Assembly: GCA_023228195.1 (NCBI GenBank)
Contig: JALOBR010000081.1
Coordinates: 1-6,470 of the forward strand
Direction: 5' to 3'
Length of the DNA stretch: 6,470 bases
From: Candidatus Omnitrophota bacterium
GTDB taxonomy: Bacteria; Omnitrophota; Gorgyraeia; Duberdicusellales; 4484-171
Below the pieces are notes generated by a model. The model was not told the origin of the DNA and ran no database searches. It saw only the letters and a list, made by a program, of their open reading frames with translations. How positions within the stretch are numbered: the stretch's first letter is position 1; every line of letters starts with the position of its first letter. A program made the translations under genes and the position numbers. Positions 1 through 4,094 of this stretch are shown here, piece by piece.

Positions 1-1
1 A

Positions 2-436
2 AAAGTGCCATCTATTGAAAACAAAAAAGATTTTGTTCTGGGAAAAGGCTATGTCTGCAGGGAAGGAAAGGGTATAGCTTTAATTGCCTGTGGCGTTATG
101 GTTAATGAAGCTTTGTCCGCAGCGACTGCGCTTACTGATAAAAAAATAGACGCCGCGGTATTTAACATTCCCACTATAAAACCGTTAGATAAAACTTTAA
201 TAATTGATATCGCTAAAAAATATGAAAAAATCATTGTCTGCGAAGAACATCAGGTAACCGGCGGACTGTATTCTGCGGTATGTGAAACATTGTCTCACGA
301 CTATCCTGTTTTGGTTGAACGAATCGGAGTTGAAGACAGATTCGGCCAATCAGGTTCACCTAAAGAACTTATGGAATGCTATGGACTCTCGGCTAATTGT
401 ATCGCAAAAAAATGCGAAGAATTTTTACGGAAGTAG
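2..436 (+). CDS. Transketolase, C-terminal part (5'-truncated by the window)
   Basis: This is the last 144 residues of a transketolase or of the C-terminal subunit of a split transketolase, an enzyme that moves two-carbon ketol units in the pentose phosphate pathway. The reading frame is open from base 2, so the GTG at 5 is not a real start and the true start lies upstream. What is visible is the transketolase C-terminal domain: a strand with GIALIACG, the stretch IKPLDK, the signature VCEEHQVTGGLYSAV, and the end RIGVEDRFGQSG followed by an 'ELMECYGL' helix. The thiamine-binding domains are outside the window, so full-length and split forms cannot be told apart. Its stop (434-436) lies inside or directly before the start of ispE, which implies translational coupling. 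Transketolase uses glyceraldehyde-3-phosphate, also a substrate of the MEP pathway that IspE serves. Confidence 0.9.
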   Translation, partial: KVPSIENKKDFVLGKGYVCREGKGIALIACGVMVNEALSAATALTDKKIDAAVFNIPTIKPLDKTLIIDIAKKYEKIIVCEEHQVTGGLYSAVCETLSHDYPVLVERIGVEDRFGQSGSPKELMECYGLSANCIAKKCEEFLRK

Positions 437-1271
437 AATAAAGGTTCGTAGTCCCGCCAAAATAAACCTTTACCTTAATGTTCTGGGTAAATATTCTTCC
501 GGCTATCATAAAATCGAAAGCATTGCAGAGCGAATTTCTCTTTTTGACGAATTAACCATCACAATAGCAAAACATAACGATATAAAAATTTTCTGCAATA
601 AAAAGGAACTCGCCAACAGCGAAAATCTCTGCGTTAAAGCCGCAAAGCTGCTGAAAGAAAAATATAAAATTAAACATGGCTTCGATATCGGTCTTTTAAA
701 AAGAATCCCTATTGGTTCAGGCCTTGGAGGAGGTTCTTCTAACGCTGCATTAACGATACTTGCGATAGATGAGCTTTGCGGGCTAAGTCTTAATAAAAAC
801 ACCTTGTACGAATTAGGCAGTTACATGGGAAGTGATGTTAATTTTTTCCTTTCGCAAAGCCGGTTCGCGATAATCGGCGGTAGGGGAGAAAAAGTATTGC
901 CTATAGAAGGAAAAACCCTTACACATACAATCATTTGGCCAGGCTCAAGCCTTGCCACGAAGAAGGTGTATGGCAGCTATAGAGCTAAATTGACAAAATT
1001 TCTTAATAATGTTAATATGCTGGCTCACGCATTGAAGAAGGGTGATTGCCATTTAATAAAAAACAACATTTTTAATGCGTTAGAGAACGTTGCTCTTTGT
1101 CTTTGTATGGAGTTGTCTGCAGCCAAGGGTGAGCTTTTAAAAAATGGAATTTTTTCTAGAGTGACCGGTAGCGGCAGTGCGATGTATACGCTTTGTGAAA
1201 ACTATTTACACAAAAAAGTAGAAAACATTTTGCCGAAAAGCTGGTTCATTTTCCATGCTCAGACATTTTAA
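381..1271 (+). CDS. ispE: 4-diphosphocytidyl-2-C-methyl-D-erythritol kinase
   Basis: IspE phosphorylates CDP-methylerythritol with ATP in the cytosol, the fourth step of the MEP (non-mevalonate) isoprenoid pathway. It is a GHMP kinase and the three family motifs are present in order: SPAKINLYLNV near the N-terminus, the glycine-rich ATP loop GSGLGGGSSNAA, and VTGSGSAMYTL near the C-terminus. The usual GYH after motif 1 is present, with Ser in place of the common Asp before it. The common 'GADVPFF' stretch reads GSDVNFFL. The start is uncertain. ATG 381 gives 296 residues and a 56-bp overlap with the transketolase gene. However, family alignment suggests the protein begins at KVRSPAKINL, where the in-frame codon is ATA 438 (277 residues), one base after the upstream stop and 4 bases after GGAAG. 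An in-frame ATG at 282 would add an unlikely extension. Confidence 0.93.
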   Translation: MDSRLIVSQKNAKNFYGSRIKVRSPAKINLYLNVLGKYSSGYHKIESIAERISLFDELTITIAKHNDIKIFCNKKELANSENLCVKAAKLLKEKYKIKHGFDIGLLKRIPIGSGLGGGSSNAALTILAIDELCGLSLNKNTLYELGSYMGSDVNFFLSQSRFAIIGGRGEKVLPIEGKTLTHTIIWPGSSLATKKVYGSYRAKLTKFLNNVNMLAHALKKGDCHLIKNNIFNALENVALCLCMELSAAKGELLKNGIFSRVTGSGSAMYTLCENYLHKKVENILPKSWFIFHAQTF

Positions 1272-1280
1272 CCCAAGCAT

Positions 1281-1322
1281 GTTTAAAACAATTTCTTATA
1301 AATAAGTAATTGTTCTTTAAAC
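1281..1322 (+). repeat. Imperfect inverted repeat just after ispE
   Basis: GTTTAAA (1281-1287) pairs with TTTAAAC (1316-1322). After a two-base bulge, ACAATT (1288-1293) pairs with AATTGT (1308-1313). An inner CTTA/TAAG stem closes a four-base loop. The hairpin starts 10 bases after the ispE stop, but no T-run follows, so it is not a classical intrinsic terminator. It may protect the mRNA 3' end. Confidence 0.5.
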
Positions 1323-1346
1323 TTAGTTATTACTAACAGCCACGGG

Positions 1347-1518
1347 CAAAGCAAATTTGTGCTACTAAAGAAATATACAAATCGCGCGGGCTTTAATTTG
1401 TATATTTCTTTAACCGATTACGCAGTTGTTAATTGTGTGTAATCGCCTCGTGAGGCGCGAGGCAGTAAGAACTGCGTAAGGGCAGATTTTGCTTTGTTTG
1501 TTCCGAGTTATTGTCGGA
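1347..1518 (+). other. Highly structured non-coding region between ispE and spoVG
   Basis: No convincing gene lies in 1272-1547. Nested inverted repeats do. An outer stem pairs CAAAGCAAA (1347-1355) with TTTGCTTTG (1488-1496). Inside it is a perfect 17-bp stem (1366-1382 with 1396-1412, 13-base loop). A second arm pairs TTACGCAGTT (1418-1427) with AACTGCGTAA (1470-1479) and contains CGCCTC/GAGGCG (1444-1457). CGATTACGCA (1415-1424) can instead pair with TGTGTAATCG (1436-1445), so the second arm has two mutually exclusive folds. TCCGA/TCGGA (1502-1518) forms a last small hairpin shortly before the spoVG ribosome binding site. It could be a structured leader RNA or a palindromic repeat element; I recognise no known family. 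Confidence 0.55.
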
Positions 1519-1532
1519 GCAGAGCTTGGGTT

Positions 1533-1540
1533 AAAGGAGG
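1533..1540 (+). promoter_or_regulatory. Strong ribosome binding site of spoVG
   Basis: AAAGGAGG lies 7 bases before ATG 1548. It is the strongest Shine-Dalgarno sequence in the window and fixes the spoVG start at 1548. The in-frame TTG at 1494 would add 18 residues unlike any SpoVG. Confidence 0.85.
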
Positions 1541-1547
1541 TAAGCTC

Positions 1548-1973
1548 ATGGAAATTACAGAAGTCAGAATTTCACTCAGAGAAAATGAAGGCAAGCGTCT
1601 TAAGGCCTATGCAACGGTCACATTTGATGACTCTTTTGTTGTAAAGAATATCAAGGTCGTAGAAGGTAATAGCGGTTTATTCGTGGCTATGCCGGCCAGA
1701 AAAGCAAAGCAATTTTGCCCGCGATGCGGTAAGAAAGTAGACATGGGTAGTCATTACTGTAATCATTGCGGCGTTCAATTACCTCCCCCTCCGAAGGATT
1801 TAGGAGCGAGCCGGCAAACAACGCATCAGGACCTCGCGCATCCTATAAATCAGGAGTTTCGTGATTATCTTCAAAACAAAGTTTTAGATGCTTACCAAAG
1901 CGAAAAAACATTAGGACCAAGAGAAGAAACAAGAGAAGAAATAAGAGAAGAAAGCCCGGAAATACAAAGCTAG
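1548..1973 (+). CDS. spoVG: SpoVG-family RNA/DNA-binding regulator with an internal zinc ribbon
   Basis: SpoVG is a small nucleic-acid-binding regulator, named for sporulation and septation effects in Bacillus but widespread in non-sporulating bacteria. The N-terminal core (residues 1-52) is typical: MEITEVRI, then LKAYATVTFDDSFVV, then a segment ending GLFVAMPARK. The C-terminal AHPINQEFRDYLQNKVLDAY (about 97-116) is the usual SpoVG helix region. Between them, where common SpoVG has only a short link, sit about 40 extra residues. These include C57-P-R-C60 and C71-N-H-C74, a zinc-ribbon pattern, followed by a PPPP stretch. The protein is 141 residues, versus roughly 85-100 for common SpoVG. 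The tail holds three four-residue repeats, REET-REEI-REES, encoded by three 12-bp tandem units (1919-1954). The start is set by AAAGGAGG. A terminator follows, so spoVG is separated from glmU. Confidence 0.88.
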   Translation: MEITEVRISLRENEGKRLKAYATVTFDDSFVVKNIKVVEGNSGLFVAMPARKAKQFCPRCGKKVDMGSHYCNHCGVQLPPPPKDLGASRQTTHQDLAHPINQEFRDYLQNKVLDAYQSEKTLGPREETREEIREESPEIQS

Positions 1974-1988
1974 GAAAAGGTTAAGGCC

Positions 1989-2060
1989 AAGGCTAAGGTT
2001 AAGGCTAATTAAAAAACGATTTATTATATTTTCAACCTTAACCTCAGCCTTTTTATTTTT
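1989..2060 (+). terminator. Intrinsic terminator after spoVG, built from hexamer repeats
   Basis: AAGGCTAAGGTTAAGG (1989-2004) pairs with CCTTAACCTCAGCCTT (2036-2051) over 16 positions with one A-C mismatch. TTTTTATTTTT follows to 2060. The 31-base AT-rich loop is long for a terminator. The left arm is part of five GGYYAA units (1979-2008): GGTTAA, GGCCAA, GGCTAA, GGTTAA, GGCTAA. Pairing can therefore slip between registers. The element would end the spoVG transcript 6 bases before the tRNA-Gln 5' fragment. Confidence 0.7.
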
Positions 2061-2063
2061 ACA

Positions 2064-2102
2064 GATTGCCCGGTAGTGTAATTGGTAACACAGCAGAATT
2101 TG
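2064..2102 (+). pseudogene. tRNA-Gln 5' half fragment (left copy of a 39-bp direct repeat)
   Basis: Bases 2064-2102 are identical to 2441-2479, which is 3 bases of leader plus tRNA-Gln from its first base (2067 here, 2444 there) to the last anticodon base. The acceptor 5' strand, D arm, anticodon 5' stem and TTG are all present. The match ends abruptly, CC here against GG in the intact gene. No 3' half follows, so this copy cannot make a tRNA. It is best read as the old upstream part of the gene left behind by the insertion. Confidence 0.9.
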
Positions 2103-2135
2103 CCGTGAACCAGAGCAAAGCACGGTTCACGGCAA
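2100..2135 (+). repeat. Perfect 12-bp hairpin at the anticodon junction
   Basis: TTGCCGTGAACC (2100-2111) pairs perfectly with GGTTCACGGCAA (2124-2135) around a 12-base loop. Its first three bases are the anticodon TTG of the truncated tRNA half, so the hairpin begins exactly at the insertion boundary. No T-run follows. Confidence 0.75.
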
Positions 2136-2175
2136 CCCTATACCGTGCGAGCGAAGCGAGTTCTGGTATAGGGTT
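2134..2175 (+). repeat. Perfect 11-bp hairpin before the GIY-YIG gene
   Basis: AACCCTATACC (2134-2144) pairs perfectly with GGTATAGGGTT (2165-2175). The 20-base loop contains GCGAGCGAAGCGAG. It abuts the previous hairpin, sharing AA at 2134-2135, and ends 10 bases before the GIY-YIG ATG, so it could hide the ribosome binding region. Confidence 0.7.
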
Positions 2176-2185
2176 GGGTCAAAAT

Positions 2186-2458
2186 ATGCACTGTGTTTAT
2201 ATACTATATAGCAATAAAACTAAACGATTCTATATCGGCTATACTGAAAATTTACATAGAAGGATAACTGAGCATGAACGGGGAAATACTTGGACAACAG
2301 CCAGATTCCCAGGATTTAAATTGATATTTTGTGAATATTTTGTTTCTCGTCTAGATGCTTTAAGGCGCGAGAAATATTTTAAGACTACGAAAGGTAAAAG
2401 ATCTTTACGGCTGATTCTGAGGAATTCACTTAACGACTACGATTGCCCGGTAGTGTAA
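2186..2458 (+). CDS. Small stand-alone GIY-YIG endonuclease
   Basis: This 90-residue protein is a single GIY-YIG nuclease domain of the small UvrC-N-like type. CVYILYS carries the first Tyr, FYIGYT the second, NLHRRITEH the Arg and the conserved His, and ALRREKYFK the catalytic Glu, so all expected active-site residues are present. There is no DNA-binding domain beyond a basic C-terminal stretch (KTTKGKRSLRLILR). The start is ATG 2186; the open frame further upstream only runs through the hairpins and the tRNA half. The ribosome binding site is weak. The last four codons (Cys-Pro-Val-Val) and the stop are bases 2444-2458, the first 15 bases of mature tRNA-Gln. GIY-YIG domains occur in homing endonucleases, UvrC and many short proteins of unknown role. 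A role in moving or keeping this cassette is inferred. Confidence 0.88.
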   Translation: MHCVYILYSNKTKRFYIGYTENLHRRITEHERGNTWTTARFPGFKLIFCEYFVSRLDALRREKYFKTTKGKRSLRLILRNSLNDYDCPVV

Positions 2459-2479
2459 TTGGTAACACAGCAGAATTTG
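2441..2479 (+). repeat. Right copy of the 39-bp direct repeat
   Basis: Identical to 2064-2102. The match covers the tRNA-Gln 5' half plus three leader bases and stops at the third anticodon base. The flanks differ at once on both sides. Confidence 0.92.
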
Positions 2480-2518
2480 GGTCTGTTTTTTGTGGTTCGA
2501 GTCCACACCGGGCAGCCA
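2444..2518 (+). tRNA. tRNA-Gln (anticodon TTG)
   Basis: A complete cloverleaf can be drawn. The acceptor is TGCCCGG (2444-2450) with CCGGGCA (2508-2514). The D arm is GTGT/ACAC. The anticodon stem is GCAGA/TCTGT with loop ATTTGGG, giving anticodon TTG at 2477-2479. The variable loop is short and T-rich. The T arm is TGTGG-TTCGAGT-CCACA. Discriminator G is 2515 and CCA (2516-2518) is encoded. The weak first acceptor pair (T-A) and the D arm are usual for tRNA-Gln. The gene charges Gln for CAA and, by wobble, CAG. tRNA-Gln is a recalled resident of the ispE-prs interval in other bacteria, so this is probably the native gene. Its first 15 bases also code the end of the GIY-YIG protein. Confidence 0.97.
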
Positions 2519-2551
2519 ATATTTTTCACCCCTTCGGGGTGAAAAATATTG
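2517..2551 (+). repeat. Perfect 16-bp hairpin starting in the tRNA CCA
   Basis: CAATATTTTTCACCCC (2517-2532) pairs perfectly with GGGGTGAAAAATATTG (2536-2551) around a three-base TTC loop. The first two bases are the C and A of the encoded CCA tail. No T-run follows on the plus strand, so it is not a standard terminator. It may slow transcription or guide 3' trimming of the tRNA. Confidence 0.75.
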
Positions 2552-2715
2552 TTTGAAGCCTGGTTGGCGAGAGCCACTTATGAAGGCGAAGCATTCAATG
2601 GTGAGGTAACGCGCCTCAGCCCCGATTGTGTCGGGGCGAGGAGTGAGTCTAATGAGGCTTAATTTTTTAGAGCTGTGGGCAAAAAAAATTTTAGCCGAAT
2701 TATCCCCGAAGGGGA

Positions 2716-2728
2716 CACACCGGGCAGC
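2716..2728 (+). repeat. 13-bp copy of the tRNA-Gln 3' end
   Basis: CACACCGGGCAGC is identical to 2504-2516, which covers the end of the T stem, the acceptor 3' strand, the discriminator and the first C. Unlike the intact gene it continues CTTT rather than CCAA. A T-rich stretch (2735-2747) follows, which could be the tRNA's original downstream termination region, but no hairpin accompanies it. Confidence 0.65.
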
Positions 2729-2810
2729 TTTAAGTTTTTTTATTTTTGTGTTTTTAAGTATTACAGGCTGGTTACGTGTCAAAAACTGAAATAAGAAAAA
2801 GCAGGCAATA

Positions 2811-4079
2811 ATGAAAGATTTTACCGCGATAGTTTTAGCCGCAGGAAAAGGAGTTAGGATGAAATCCGAACTCCCAAAGGTTCTTCATGAACTTAGAGGT
2901 AAACCGCTAATCGGCCATGTTCTTACGCAGCTAAAAAAAGTAAAAGCCGTAAAACAAATAATAGTTGTAACCGGCTACAAGTCATCTTTGGTTGAAACGT
3001 ACGTAAAAAATAATTTTAAGGGTATCAATTTTGTCCGTCAGTATAAATTAGAGGGGACCGCCGATGCAGTTAAATGCGCGCAGGGCAAGGTAAAACATGA
3101 CAATGTTTTAATCCTTTGCGCGGATGCGCCGCTCGTAACTAAAGAAACAATTTCTTCATTTATTTTAGCTTACAAAAAACAAAATGCTCAGTGCGTGGTA
3201 ATGTCAGCTTCAGTTGAAACTGAGAATGATTTAGGTAGAATCATAAGGGATGATAACGGTAATATCCAAGCTATTTGTGAAAAACAAGATCTGGCAAAAT
3301 ACCTTTCTGGTAAGTATAACCTGCGCGAGGTTAATAGCGGCATATATGCTTTTAGTAAATTCGCTCTTCTTGATAATATCAACGAAATCAGAAAAAATGG
3401 AAAAAAGAAGGAATATTTCTTCACCGATATAATAGAAATCCTTTATCGAAACGATATTTCCGTAGGTTCCTATCTTTTAGGCAATAATGAGGAAATTCTG
3501 GGTATAAACAGCCGGCGTGAATTAGCTATCGCGGAAAAGATTTTAAACGCCCGTGCGGTTGAAGGGTTTATGGAGAGAGGTGTAAACATCATTGACCCTC
3601 AAACTACATTTATCCGGGATAACGTAAGAATAGGCAAAAATACTTTAATTTACCCCTTTACCTTTATAGAAAAGGATGTTATAATTGGCAGTCATTGTCG
3701 CCTTGGGCCGTTTATTCACCTAAGAGAAGGCACACGCATTGATGACGGCGTTGGGCTCGGAAATTTTGTTGAAATCTGCCGCTCTAAGGTAGGAAAAACC
3801 TCACGAATCAGGCATTTTAGTTACATTGGCGACGCAACAATAGGAACAAACGTAAATATAGGCGCGGGCACTGTTGTTGCGAATTATGACGGTAAAAATA
3901 AGAACAAAACCGTAATAGGAAATAACGCTTTTATAGGTTCTGACAGCGTTTTGGTTGCGCCGCTTAATATAGGTAATGACGCTGTAACCGGGGCGGGAAG
4001 CGTTGTGCGCAAAAGTGTCAAACCAAAAACAGTAGTAGTGGGTGTTCCTGCAAAGTTTTTGAAAAAAATAGCAAAATAG
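2811..4079 (+). CDS. glmU: Bifunctional GlcNAc-1-P uridyltransferase / GlcN-1-P acetyltransferase
   Basis: GlmU acetylates glucosamine-1-phosphate and then couples it to UTP to give UDP-GlcNAc for peptidoglycan and surface sugars. The uridyltransferase half (about 1-225) shows LAAGKGVRM (9-17), LPKVLH with K23, Q77, EGT (81-83) and D105 of ADAP, then NSG and GINSRREL. The C-terminal half is a left-handed beta-helix of hexapeptide repeats, with R305, H335, Y338, NIGAGT and NYDG matching E. coli R333, H363, Y366 and the 377-387 region by a constant offset of 28. At the position of E. coli Lys351 there is Cys323. The protein has 422 residues against about 455 in E. coli. It lacks about one helix coil and the basic C-terminal tail. 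A modest AGG precedes ATG 2811. prs follows after 15 bases. Confidence 0.95.
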   Translation: MKDFTAIVLAAGKGVRMKSELPKVLHELRGKPLIGHVLTQLKKVKAVKQIIVVTGYKSSLVETYVKNNFKGINFVRQYKLEGTADAVKCAQGKVKHDNVLILCADAPLVTKETISSFILAYKKQNAQCVVMSASVETENDLGRIIRDDNGNIQAICEKQDLAKYLSGKYNLREVNSGIYAFSKFALLDNINEIRKNGKKKEYFFTDIIEILYRNDISVGSYLLGNNEEILGINSRRELAIAEKILNARAVEGFMERGVNIIDPQTTFIRDNVRIGKNTLIYPFTFIEKDVIIGSHCRLGPFIHLREGTRIDDGVGLGNFVEICRSKVGKTSRIRHFSYIGDATIGTNVNIGAGTVVANYDGKNKNKTVIGNNAFIGSDSVLVAPLNIGNDAVTGAGSVVRKSVKPKTVVVGVPAKFLKKIAK

Positions 4080-4094
4080 AACTAAGGATTGACT

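Larger units (their letters stand above)
2064..2440 (+). mobile_element. GIY-YIG cassette inserted in the tRNA-Gln anticodon, 377 bp
   Basis: The unit contains the 39-bp tRNA 5' half, two back-to-back hairpins (2100-2175) and a small GIY-YIG nuclease gene. It is followed by the second copy of the 39 bp, which completes an intact tRNA-Gln. Because the repeat is perfect, the inserted DNA can equally be written 2103-2479. Removing 377 bp restores one continuous tRNA gene. There is no integrase or transposase and no terminal inverted repeat. Calling it mobile is an inference from the perfect duplication, the nuclease and the conserved housekeeping surroundings. A simple tandem duplication of tRNA sequence around a resident gene is the alternative. 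Confidence 0.65.
2517..2728 (+). mobile_element. Non-coding palindromic insert at the tRNA-Gln 3' end, 212 bp
   Basis: The last 13 bases of this stretch (2716-2728) repeat the tRNA 3' end (2504-2516), so 212 bp appear to have been inserted with a 13-bp duplication. The insert has no credible gene. It holds the 16-bp hairpin 2517-2551, a GGC-GAGA-GCC hairpin (2566-2575), an 11-bp stem with one bulge (2614-2625 with 2631-2641), and TCCCC-GAA-GGGGA (2703-2715). The hairpins nearest each end contain CCCCTTCGGGG and CCCCGAAGGGG, reverse complements of each other. It resembles a MITE- or REP-like element. Mobility is inferred. Confidence 0.5.

Noticed and set aside
1366..1412. 17-bp hairpin as an ispE terminator
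   Set aside because: The right arm is AT-rich but no T-run follows the stem, and it lies about 95 bases after the stop.
1979..2008. GGYYAA tandem hexamers as a CRISPR-like or telomere-like array
   Set aside because: Only five short degenerate units, no spacers, and they are explained as one arm of the terminator.
1911..2123. Minus-strand open frame of 70 codons over the spoVG end, terminator and tRNA half
   Set aside because: It includes QILLCYQLHYRAI from the antisense tRNA half and reads back through spoVG and its terminator.
2066..2185. N-terminal extension of the GIY-YIG frame back to TTG in the tRNA half
   Set aside because: The extra 40 residues translate the tRNA fragment and hairpins. 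The GIY-YIG domain starts right after ATG 2186.
2067..2518. Group I intron or other intron in the tRNA anticodon loop
   Set aside because: The downstream copy is a whole tRNA including the 5' half, so the structure is a duplication, not a split gene needing splicing. No intron core elements were seen.
2426..2782. Minus-strand open frame of 118 codons across tRNA-Gln and the 3' insert
   Set aside because: It contains PGVDSNHKKQTQILLCYQLH, which is the tRNA read antisense, a well-known false-gene signature. The rest translates palindromic DNA.
2729..2810. Promoter for glmU-prs-rplY in the T-rich stretch
   Set aside because: A promoter is expected somewhere after the spoVG terminator, but no -10 and -35 pair with proper spacing could be recognised here.
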